A DNA stretch of 64,000 bases from Dechloromonas sp. UBA6271. Lineage in GTDB: Bacteria; Pseudomonadota; Gammaproteobacteria; Burkholderiales; Rhodocyclaceae. The position numbers and the translations under genes were made by a program. The stretch spans positions 1-64,000 of the forward strand of contig DJUX01000060.1 of the NCBI GenBank assembly GCA_002440665.1. The letters run 5' to 3'. This document shows positions 53,995-61,716 of the stretch, one piece after another (position 1 is the first letter of the stretch; each line of letters starts with the position of its first letter). The notes under the pieces were generated by a model, which saw only the letters and a program-made list of their open reading frames with translations, had not been told where the DNA came from and ran no database searches.

Positions 53995-55077
53995 TCAGTT
54001 CTGCTCGGCCAGTTCGGCCAGCAGATCGGCCTGATGTTCGGCCGCCAGCGCGCTGAGCAGTTCGTCCATGTCGCCATCCATGATCGCGGCGATCTTGTAC
54101 AGCGTCAGGTTGATGCGGTGGTCGGTGACGCGGCCCTGCGGGAAGTTGTAGGTGCGGATGCGCTCGGAGCGGTCGCCGGAGCCGATCAGGCTCTTGCGTG
54201 TGCTGGAAATGTGGGCTTGCTGGGCGCGCACCTGGACATCCTTGATGCGCGCCGCCAGCACCTTCATGGCCGAGGCCTTGTTGGCATGTTGCGAGCGGCC
54301 GTCCTGGCATTCGGCGACGATGCCGGTCGGCAGGTGGGTGATGCGCACCGCTGAATCGGTCTTGTTGATGTGTTGGCCACCGGCGCCGGAAGCGCGGAAG
54401 GTATCGATGCGCAGGTCGGCCGGGTTGAGGTTGACGTCCTCGACCTCGTCGACTTCCGGCATGATCGCCACGGTGCACGCCGAGGTGTGGATACGGCCCT
54501 GGGTTTCGGTTTCCGGCACGCGCTGGACGCGGTGGCCGCCGGATTCGAATTTCAGCCGCGAATAGGCGCCGTTGCCGCCGATGCGGCAGATGATTTCGCG
54601 ATAGCCGCCGAGTTCCGATTCGCTGGCCGACATCACTTCGACCTGCCAGCGCTGGCGCTCGGCGTAGCGCGAGTACATGCGGAAGAGGTCGCCGGCAAAC
54701 AGCGCCGACTCGTCGCCGCCGGTGCCGGCGCGGATTTCCAGCAGCACGCTGCGTTCGTCGTTGGGATCCTTGGGCAGCAGCAGTTTCTGCAACTCGACTT
54801 CCAGTTCCGGCAGGCGCGCCTTGGCGGTGGCCATTTCCTCTTCGGCGAACTCGCGCATGTCAAGGTCGGTGAGCATCACTTCGGCCTCGGCCAGATCGTT
54901 CTCGGCTTGGCGGAAGGCGTTGAACTGGATGATCACCGGTTCGATTTCGGCGCGTTCGCGTGACAGCTTGCGGAACTGGTCCATGTCATTGGCGGTACTG
55001 GGCGCCGACAGCATGCGGTCGATTTCGTCGAGACGGTCGACCAGCAGGTCGAGTTTCTGGCGGATGGATGGTTTCAT
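53995..55077 (-). CDS. prfA: Peptide chain release factor 1
   Basis: A 360-residue RF1, reading UAA/UAG. The GGQ loop is RASGAGGQHINKTDSAVRITH (about residue 235), and the RF1 anticodon-like region lies in the middle. The start MKPSIRQKLDLL at 55077 is the only reasonable one. It is between hemA (33-base gap) and prmC. Confidence 0.96.
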   Translation of the reverse strand: MKPSIRQKLDLLVDRLDEIDRMLSAPSTANDMDQFRKLSRERAEIEPVIIQFNAFRQAENDLAEAEVMLTDLDMREFAEEEMATAKARLPELEVELQKLLLPKDPNDERSVLLEIRAGTGGDESALFAGDLFRMYSRYAERQRWQVEVMSASESELGGYREIICRIGGNGAYSRLKFESGGHRVQRVPETETQGRIHTSACTVAIMPEVDEVEDVNLNPADLRIDTFRASGAGGQHINKTDSAVRITHLPTGIVAECQDGRSQHANKASAMKVLAARIKDVQVRAQQAHISSTRKSLIGSGDRSERIRTYNFPQGRVTDHRINLTLYKIAAIMDGDMDELLSALAAEHQADLLAELAEQN

Positions 55078-55110
55078 GGCGAGGAAGACGGCAGCGGCCC
55101 GGAACGGGCG

Positions 55111-56379
55111 CTACTCGCCGGAATGGAGGTGGAAGAGACGCGCGGCGGCGGCCTGCAGGTCGGCGCGTTCGGAGCCTTCGGCGAGATTGAGGGCCTGGGT
55201 CGGTGCGTGCAGGATCTTGTTGGTCAGCCGGTGCGACAGGTGTTCGAGCACCTTGTCGGCCGGCTCGCCCTTGGCCAGCAGCTTCATGGCGTGTTCGATT
55301 TCGTGGCGGCGCACGCGCTCGGCCGCGTCGCGCAGAGAGCGGATGACCGGCACGGTGTCGCGCGCCTGCAGCCAGCCGAGAAAGTCCTGCACCCGGTTGG
55401 CGATGATGTCTTCGGCCTCGACCACCGCCGCCTGCCGCGATTCAAGGCCGCTCTCGACGACCTGCGCGAGGTCGTCGACGGTGTACAGGAAGACGTCGTC
55501 GAGTTCGCCGACTTCTTCCTCGATGTCGCGCGGCACGGCGAGGTCGACCATGAACATCGGCCGGTGGCGGCGCGCCTTGACCGCCCGCTCGGCCATGCCG
55601 AGGCCGATGATGGGCAGCGGGCTGGCGGTACAGGAAACGACGATGTCGTGCTGCGCCATGTGCTCGCCGAGTTCGTCGAGGCGGATGGCGGTGCCGTTGT
55701 AGCGCTCGGCCAGCGCCCGGCCGCGCTCGACGGTGCGGTTGGCGATGGTGACCTGCTTCGGCTGGCGGGCACAGAAGTGGGCGGCGCACAGTTCGATCAT
55801 TTCGCCGGCGCCGATGAACAGGATGCGCTGGGTATCGAGCGACTCGAAAATGCGCTCGGCAAGATGCACGCCGGCCGCCGCCATCGAGACGATGTTGGCG
55901 CCGATTGCCGTCGTGCTGCGCACTTCCTTGGCGACCGAAAACGAGCGCTGGAACAGCTTGTGCAACTGCGTGCCGAGCGTGCCGTTTTCTTCGGCGACGC
56001 GCACCGCATCCTTCATCTGGCCGAGAATCTGCGGCTCGCCGATGACCATCGAATCGAGCCCGCTGGCGACGCGGAAGGCGTGGCGGATGGCTTCCGGCTG
56101 ATCGTGGGTGTAAATGTAAGGCGCAATTTCGTCGCGCTCGACCTGATGGTAGTGGGCCAGCCAGTCGATCACGACGTCCGGCGATTCGGCGGCGCAGTAG
56201 ATTTCGGTGCGGTTGCAGGTGGACAGGATCGCCACCTCGCGGACCGGCCGGTCGCGCGTCAGGTCGGCCAGCGCGTGCGGCAGCTTGTCGGCGCCAAACG
56301 CCACACGCTCGCGGATGGCGAGCGGGGCGGAGTGGTGGTTGATGCCGAGGGTAAAGATCACCGGGTTGGGCTGGCGCAC
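55111..56379 (-). CDS. hemA: Glutamyl-tRNA reductase
   Basis: A 422-residue HemA, the first step of C5 tetrapyrrole synthesis (Glu-tRNA to glutamate-1-semialdehyde). LGINHHSAPLAIRERVAF (11-28), STCNRTEIY with catalytic Cys55, the NADP site FIGAGEMIELCAAHF, and the C-terminal dimerisation helices are present. The start is GTG 56379, weakly supported; a TATAAT-like element lies at 56400-56395 (minus), only about 15 bases upstream, giving a very short leader. Haem-controlled proteolysis is known for family members. It starts a cluster with prfA-prmC-grxD. Confidence 0.94.
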   Translation of the reverse strand: MRQPNPVIFTLGINHHSAPLAIRERVAFGADKLPHALADLTRDRPVREVAILSTCNRTEIYCAAESPDVVIDWLAHYHQVERDEIAPYIYTHDQPEAIRHAFRVASGLDSMVIGEPQILGQMKDAVRVAEENGTLGTQLHKLFQRSFSVAKEVRSTTAIGANIVSMAAAGVHLAERIFESLDTQRILFIGAGEMIELCAAHFCARQPKQVTIANRTVERGRALAERYNGTAIRLDELGEHMAQHDIVVSCTASPLPIIGLGMAERAVKARRHRPMFMVDLAVPRDIEEEVGELDDVFLYTVDDLAQVVESGLESRQAAVVEAEDIIANRVQDFLGWLQARDTVPVIRSLRDAAERVRRHEIEHAMKLLAKGEPADKVLEHLSHRLTNKILHAPTQALNLAEGSERADLQAAAARLFHLHSGE

Positions 56380-56433
56380 ACGAAATGGGGGGCGATTATA
56401 ACATCCGCCCCCGGTGCCCTTCCCCGATCTGGA

Positions 56434-57501
56434 TCAGAACAGAAATGCCTGTTTTTCAGGCGTTGACCGCAACAGGTCGTCGCCGTTGAACACTTTCATC
56501 TGGCGCGGCCGGAACCACACCGACTGGCCGACCGCCAGTTGCAGCGCCTCGTGCCGCTCGCGCGACAACTCGACTTCGACGATCTCGCTGCCATGCAGCA
56601 ACTCTATGCGCACCACCGGGCCGATCGGATGCACGTGCTGGACCGTTGCCTGCAGGCCTTCTTCGCTTGGCTGATGGGTGATGTCGATATCGTGCGGGCG
56701 AACGAAGGCCGTCGCCTTCTCGGCTGATTCGTTGCGCTCGACCTCGGCATAACAGCCCTGGACCCGGCTGTGGAAAACATTCACGTTGCCGAGGAACTGA
56801 TAGACGAAAGGCGAGGCCGGGCTGGAATAGACTTCGTCCGGCGAGCCGATCTGCTCGATCTTGCCGTGGTTCATGACCACCACGCGGTCGGCCACTTCCA
56901 GCGCCTCTTCCTGGTCGTGGGTGACGAAGACGCTGGAGATGTGCATGTCGTCGTGCAGGCGGCGCAGCCAGCGGCGCAGTTCCTTGCGCACCTTGGTGTC
57001 GAGCGCGCCGAAGGGCTCGTCGAGCAGCAGTACCTTGGGCTCGACGGCCAAAGCGCGCGCCAGGGCGATCCGCTGCCGCTGACCACCGGAGAGCTGGGAT
57101 GGATAGCGGTCGGCCAGCCAGTCGAGTTGAACCAGACCGAGCAATTCCATGACCCGGCGCTTGATCTCGGCATCGCTCGGCCGTTCCTTGCGTGCCTTGA
57201 CGCGCAGGCCGAAGGCGACGTTTTCGAACACGGTCATGTGGCGGAACAGCGCGTAGTGCTGGAAGACGAAGCCGACCTCGCGCTCGCGGGCGTGCAGGTG
57301 GCTCGCCTCGGCGCCGGAAAACAGAATCTCGCCCTGATCGGAGCTTTCCATCCCGGCGATGATGCGTAGCAGCGTCGTCTTGCCGCAGCCCGAGGGGCCG
57401 AGCAGGGCGACCAGTTCGCCGGTCGGGATGTTCAGGTTGATGTTGTCGAGCGCGACGAAATTGCCGAAGCGCTTGGAAATATTGCGGATTTCGATACTCA
57501 T
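56434..57501 (-). CDS. cysA: Sulfate/thiosulfate ABC transporter ATPase CysA
   Basis: A 355-residue ATPase: Walker A LLGPSGCGKTTLL (about 34-46), signature LSGGQRQRIALARAL, Walker B LLLDEPFGALD, then the H-loop THDQEEAL, and a C-terminal regulatory domain of CysA type. ATG 57501 overlaps the cysW stop by four bases (ATGA). It is last in sbp-cysT-cysW-cysA, and a longer upstream ORF in this frame is spurious. It ends 54 bases before hemA. Confidence 0.95.
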   Translation of the reverse strand: MSIEIRNISKRFGNFVALDNINLNIPTGELVALLGPSGCGKTTLLRIIAGMESSDQGEILFSGAEASHLHAREREVGFVFQHYALFRHMTVFENVAFGLRVKARKERPSDAEIKRRVMELLGLVQLDWLADRYPSQLSGGQRQRIALARALAVEPKVLLLDEPFGALDTKVRKELRRWLRRLHDDMHISSVFVTHDQEEALEVADRVVVMNHGKIEQIGSPDEVYSSPASPFVYQFLGNVNVFHSRVQGCYAEVERNESAEKATAFVRPHDIDITHQPSEEGLQATVQHVHPIGPVVRIELLHGSEIVEVELSRERHEALQLAVGQSVWFRPRQMKVFNGDDLLRSTPEKQAFLF

Positions 57502-58364
57502 CAGGTTTTCTCCGGTGCCAGCACCGTGTTCAGCATTTCGGTTTCCTTCTTCATCCGCCACTCGACGATGGTCTTGGCGACCAGCGTAACAAGGGCTAGC
57601 AGGGCAAGGATCGAGGCGGCGGCAAAGGCGCCGATGGCGTTGTATTCGTTGTAGAGGATTTCGACGTGCAGCGGCAGCGTGTTGGTTTCGCCGCGGATAT
57701 GGCCGGAAACCACCGACACCGCACCGAACTCGCCCATCGCCCGGGCGTTGGACAGGATGACGCCGTAGAGCAGGCCCCACTTGATGTTGGGCAGCGTCAC
57801 CCGGCGGAACATCTGCCAGCCGGACGCGCCGAGCGACACCGCCGCCTCTTCCTCGTCCTTGCCCTGCGCCTGCATCAACGGGATCAACTCGCGGGCGATG
57901 AAGGGGAAAGTGATGAACAACGTGGCGAGGATCATGCCGGGCACGGCGAAGATGATCTTGATGTCGTGCTCGGACAGCCAGGGGCCGAACGTACCCTGGG
58001 CGCCGAAGAGCAGGATGAAGACGAGGCCGGCGACGACGGGACTGACCGCGAAGGGCAGGTCGATCAGCGTGATCAGCAGGCTCTTGCCCTTGAACTCGAA
58101 CTTGGCGATGGCCCAGGCCGCCGCGACGCCGAAGATGATGTTGAAGGGCAGCACGGCCAGCGCGATGGCTACGGTCAGCCAGATGGCGGAGCGCGTTTCC
58201 GGCTCCTTGAGCGCTTCAACGTAGAGCGGCACGCCCTGTGCCAGCGCCTCGACGAACACGGCAACCAGTGGCAGGCCGAGAAAGAAGAAGAGGAAGCCGA
58301 GGCCGACGGTCAGCAGCGTGTAACGGACCCAGCGCGGTTCCTGGGTGGCGCGATTCGATTTCAT
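57501..58364 (-). CDS. cysW: Sulfate ABC transporter permease CysW
   Basis: A 287-residue permease with six helices and the EAA loop (EEEAAVSLGASGWQMFRRVTLP). MGEFGAVSVVSGHI and FPFIARELIPLMQAQGKDEEEAA mark the sulfate family. It overlaps cysT by four bases upstream and cysA by one or more downstream, so translation of the three is coupled. Confidence 0.95.
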   Translation of the reverse strand: MKSNRATQEPRWVRYTLLTVGLGFLFFFLGLPLVAVFVEALAQGVPLYVEALKEPETRSAIWLTVAIALAVLPFNIIFGVAAAWAIAKFEFKGKSLLITLIDLPFAVSPVVAGLVFILLFGAQGTFGPWLSEHDIKIIFAVPGMILATLFITFPFIARELIPLMQAQGKDEEEAAVSLGASGWQMFRRVTLPNIKWGLLYGVILSNARAMGEFGAVSVVSGHIRGETNTLPLHVEILYNEYNAIGAFAAASILALLALVTLVAKTIVEWRMKKETEMLNTVLAPEKT

Positions 58365-59236
58365 TGCGCGCCTCCGCTTGCCTTGGCCGCCGTGACTTCG
58401 AGTGGCTCATTGTTCTTGTGGCGATTGGCGGTCCACCATTGCAGCAGGTTGACCGCCAGCAGCAGGATGAAGGACAACGCCAGCATGACCACGGCCAGCG
58501 CCGTGGCGCCGAGTACGTCGTACTGTTCGAGCTTGGAGATGATCAGCAGCGGCGTGATTTCGGAAATCAGCGGCAGGTTGCCGGCGATGAAGATTACCGA
58601 ACCGTACTCACCGACCGCCCGGGCGAAAGCCAGCGCGAAACCAGTGAGCAGGGCCGGGAAGATGGCGGGGAAAATCACTTTCACGAAAGTCTGCCAGCGC
58701 GAAGCGCCGAGCGAGGCCGCCGCCTCCTCGACTTCGGTTTCGATGTCCTCGATCACCGGCTGCAGGGTGCGCACGACGAAGGGCAAGGTGATGAAGGTCA
58801 GCGCGACGACAATGCCGAGCGGCGTGTAGGCGACCTTGATGCCGAGCGGCTCGATGAAGCGTCCCAGCCAGCCGTTGCCGGCGTAGAGCGTCGCCAGCGT
58901 GATGCCGGCAACGGCGGTCGGCAGCGCGAAGGGCAGATCGACCAGCGCGTCGACGAAACGCTTGCCGGGGAAAGGGTAGCGCACGAGGATCCACGCGACA
59001 ATCAGGCCAAAAAAGGCGTTGACCGCAGCCGCCAGGAAGGAGGCGCCGAAGGTCACGCGAAAAGCAGCCAGCGAACGTTCGCCGAGGGCGATGTCGATGA
59101 TCTGCCCGAAGCCGAGTTCGGAGGCTTTCAAGACCATGCCGCCGAGCGGCAGCAGGATCAGCAGCGAGAGATAGACCAGCGTGTAGCCCAGCGCCAGGCC
59201 GAAGCCGGGCAGCACGCGGTGGGTTTTTGCAGCCAT
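58361..59236 (-). CDS. cysT: Sulfate ABC transporter permease CysT (CysU)
   Basis: A 291-residue permease, the pair of CysW, with the EAA loop EEAAASLGASRWQTFVKVIFP and DLPFALPTAVAGITLATLY. It starts four bases after sbp and overlaps cysW. CysT and CysW form the membrane channel for sulfate or thiosulfate import. Confidence 0.95.
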   Translation of the reverse strand: MAAKTHRVLPGFGLALGYTLVYLSLLILLPLGGMVLKASELGFGQIIDIALGERSLAAFRVTFGASFLAAAVNAFFGLIVAWILVRYPFPGKRFVDALVDLPFALPTAVAGITLATLYAGNGWLGRFIEPLGIKVAYTPLGIVVALTFITLPFVVRTLQPVIEDIETEVEEAAASLGASRWQTFVKVIFPAIFPALLTGFALAFARAVGEYGSVIFIAGNLPLISEITPLLIISKLEQYDVLGATALAVVMLALSFILLLAVNLLQWWTANRHKNNEPLEVTAAKASGGAQ

Positions 59237-59240
59237 TTAG

Positions 59241-60239
59241 TTACTTTGCGACATAGATCTGGTCGAAGCTGCCACCATCCTTGAAGTGGGTCGCGAAAGC
59301 CTTGTTGGCGCCGCCGAACACTTCGTCGACAGTGAATGTCTTGACCGGCGGGAAGAAGGCCGAATATTTCTTCAGGATGTCGGCATCACGCGGGCGCAGG
59401 TAGTTCTGCGCGGCGTTCTCCTGACCTTCCTTCGACCACAGGTATTCCAGGTAAGCCTGGGCCTGAGTGCGCGTGCCCTTCTTGTCGACCACCTTCTCGA
59501 CCAGCGCAACCGGGAACTCGGTCTGCATGGTCAGGCTGGGATAAACCACCTCGAACTCGCCCTTGCCGAATTCCTTGGCGATCATTTCGGCTTCGGACTC
59601 GAAGGTGATCAGCACGTCGCCCATCTTGCGCTGCATGAAGGTCGTCGTCGCGTCGCGGCCGCCGGCGGCGAACAGCGGCGCGTTCTTGAGCAGCTTGCCG
59701 AGGAATTCCTGCGCCTTCTGGTCATTGCCGCCCGGCTGCTTGAGCGCCCAGGCCCAGGCCGACAGGTAGGTGTTGCGGCCGTTGCCGGTGTTCTTCGGGT
59801 GCGGGATGATGATCTGGGTGCCCGGCGCCGCCAGGTCGTTCCAGTCCTTGATCCCCTTCGGGTTGCCCTTGCGCACGATGAAGACCATCGCCGAGGTGTA
59901 GGGCGAGGCGCTGTTCGGGAACTTCTTTGCCCAGTCCTTCGCTACCAGGCCCTTGTCGGCGAGGAATTCGATGTCGTTGGCCTGGTTCATGGTCACCACG
60001 TCGGCTTCCAGACCGTCGGCGACGGCGCGCACCTGCTTGGTCGAGCCGCCGTGTGATTGCTTGATGTCGACGATTTCGCCGGTCTTCGCCTTCCAGTGTT
60101 TCTGGAACAGCGGGTTGAAGTCCTTGTACACGTCGCGGGCGACGTCGTAGGAGGCGTTGAGCAGGGTGACGTCGGCCAGCGCGGCGCTGGCGGCCAGGCC
60201 GAGCAGCAGGGCGGACAGGCTTTTGGAGATCTTTTTCAT
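59241..60239 (-). CDS. sbp: Sulfate-binding periplasmic protein
   Basis: A 332-residue binding protein with signal peptide (MKKISKSLSALLLGLAASAALA, quoted as the leader region). It has the sulfate-family start VTLLNASYDVARDVYKDFN and the helix N-termini HGGSTKQ and GRNTYL that bind sulfate. ATG 60239 has GAGG upstream. It is first in the transporter operon; a possible -10 TAGATT lies about 30-40 bases upstream. In this family it is controlled by CysB and sulfur supply, but no CysB site was identified. Confidence 0.94.
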   Translation of the reverse strand: MKKISKSLSALLLGLAASAALADVTLLNASYDVARDVYKDFNPLFQKHWKAKTGEIVDIKQSHGGSTKQVRAVADGLEADVVTMNQANDIEFLADKGLVAKDWAKKFPNSASPYTSAMVFIVRKGNPKGIKDWNDLAAPGTQIIIPHPKNTGNGRNTYLSAWAWALKQPGGNDQKAQEFLGKLLKNAPLFAAGGRDATTTFMQRKMGDVLITFESEAEMIAKEFGKGEFEVVYPSLTMQTEFPVALVEKVVDKKGTRTQAQAYLEYLWSKEGQENAAQNYLRPRDADILKKYSAFFPPVKTFTVDEVFGGANKAFATHFKDGGSFDQIYVAK

Positions 60240-60342
60240 GGCGCACCTCGGAGAATTGATGCGCATAATCTAGCCGAGGCCGTTATAACAACAAAGACGA
60301 AAAACGAATTTGTTTATTCTAAAATCCGCCCTGGCCAAATAG

Positions 60343-60371
60343 TTGACAGATCGACTCGGGTTTAATAAAGT
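60343..60371 (+). promoter_or_regulatory. Promoter of the riboswitch/terC transcript
   Basis: A perfect TTGACA (60343-60348), a 17-base spacer and TAAAGT (60366-60371, 4 of 6 consensus bases) predict a start near 60378, three bases before the first riboswitch stem. Confidence 0.7.
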
Positions 60372-60380
60372 CTATCCATC

Positions 60381-60498
60381 CCAAGGGGGAGTAGCTCCCA
60401 ACCGGCGTGTCGTCATCACGAAGCTTCGGCTTCCGGCATCCGGGCAGCAGAACAGCGCTGCGAGCAAGACCTTTGCCGCGATGGCGAGGCTCCTTTGG
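60381..60498 (+). ncRNA. yybP-ykoY (manganese-sensing) riboswitch upstream of terC/alx-like gene
   Basis: Stem P1 forms between CCAAGGG (60381-60387) and CCTTTGG (60492-60498). Just inside it is the conserved GGGGGAGTAGC (60385-60395), and further on GTGTCGTCATCACG (60407-60420), which match the two conserved loops of the yybP-ykoY class. This class binds Mn2+ and precedes alx/terC, mntP and other metal-transport genes. Directly after P1, GCATTCCACGGC (60498-60509) can pair with GCCGT (60530-60534) and GGAATGC (60544-60550) in an expression-platform hairpin ending just before the AAAGGAA ribosome site of terC. A covariance-model score would settle it. Confidence 0.82.
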
Positions 60499-60564
60499 CA
60501 TTCCACGGCTCTCGTCCATTGCGGCGCGGGCCGTTTGCTTTTTGGAATGCACGAAAGGAATTGT

Positions 60565-61533
60565 ATGGAAACCGTAGGCAGTCTGGGTTTGTGGGCCGGC
60601 TTCGCCGCCATCGTCGTGGTGATGCTGGCGATCGACCTCTTCGTCGTCGGCGGCGGCAAGGAGCACCGCGTCAGCTTCAGGGAGGCCGCCACTTGGTCGG
60701 TGGTCTGGATCGCCATTACGCTGGCCTTCGCCGGCGGCCTGTGGTGGTATCTCGACGGTGCCATGGGGCGCGAGATCGCCAATGCCAGGGCTCTTGAATT
60801 CATCACCGGCTACCTGATCGAGAAGGCGTTGGCGGTCGACAACGTCTTCATCTGGCTGATGCTGTTCAGCTTCTTCGCGGTGCCGCTCGAACTGCAGAAG
60901 CGCGTGCTGCTCTACGGCGTGCTCGGCGCCATCATCATGCGCACCATCATGATCTTCGCCGGCGCCTGGCTGATTACCCAGTTTCACTGGATTCTCTACA
61001 TCTTCGGCGCCTTCCTGCTGATCACCGGGGTCAAGATGTACTGGTTCGCCGACGAGAAACCGGATCTCGAGAACAACAAGCTGGTCAAATGGCTGCGCGG
61101 CCACATGAAGATCACCACGGAATTCCATGGCCAACACTTTTTCATCTGGAAAAACGGCGTGCGTTACGCGACGCCGCTGTTCCTGGCGCTGGTGCTGGTC
61201 GAAGCCTCCGACCTGATCTTCGCCGTCGATTCGATCCCGGCCATCTTCGCGATCACCACCGACCCGTTCATCGTGCTGACCTCGAACATCTTCGCCATCC
61301 TCGGCCTGCGCGCCATGTACTTCCTGCTCGCCGGCGTCGCCGACCGCTTCTCGCTGCTCAAGTACGGTCTCGCCATCGTGCTGATGTTCATCGGCGTCAA
61401 GATGCTGCTGATCGACATCTACAAGATTCCGGTCGGCTTCTCGCTGGCCGTGGTCGCGGTGATCATCGGCGCCTCGGTGTGGGCTTCCCTGCGTAAGGAG
61501 GCCCGTGCCGGAAGAGGTTCAGTGGAGCGATGA
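60565..61533 (+). CDS. TerC/Alx-family integral membrane protein
   Basis: A 322-residue TerC-family protein with about nine helices. Family signature segments are IEKALAVDNVFIWLMLF and VLVEASDLIFAVDSIPAIFAITTDPFIVLTSNIFAILGLRAMYF (quoted in part; the acidic residues within are conserved). E. coli Alx is a manganese exporter-like protein under a yybP-ykoY switch. ATG 60565 has AAAGGAA nine bases upstream; an in-frame upstream extension through the riboswitch is spurious. Its transcript should carry the riboswitch at 60381-60498. Confidence 0.92.
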   Translation: METVGSLGLWAGFAAIVVVMLAIDLFVVGGGKEHRVSFREAATWSVVWIAITLAFAGGLWWYLDGAMGREIANARALEFITGYLIEKALAVDNVFIWLMLFSFFAVPLELQKRVLLYGVLGAIIMRTIMIFAGAWLITQFHWILYIFGAFLLITGVKMYWFADEKPDLENNKLVKWLRGHMKITTEFHGQHFFIWKNGVRYATPLFLALVLVEASDLIFAVDSIPAIFAITTDPFIVLTSNIFAILGLRAMYFLLAGVADRFSLLKYGLAIVLMFIGVKMLLIDIYKIPVGFSLAVVAVIIGASVWASLRKEARAGRGSVER

Positions 61534-61716
61534 CATCAAGCATTTCGGGCAATTTTTTGGCGTTGACCGCAACCGGGTGCCGGACAGGCCCGGGGCTGGC
61601 GAGGCGAGAATAAAGCTCGTCCAACGGAAAGGCGCGTGGATCGATTCGTCATGAAACGCTGCCCCCGACCCGCGCCAGCCTCTACAATGGCGAAATTGTG
61701 GAAACCGGTCGGGGCG

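Noticed and set aside
56459..61573. 15-base exact repeat GGCGTTGACCGCAAC (about 56459 and 61559)
   Set aside because: A match of this length is expected by chance about once or twice in 64 kb; no flanking similarity in kind.
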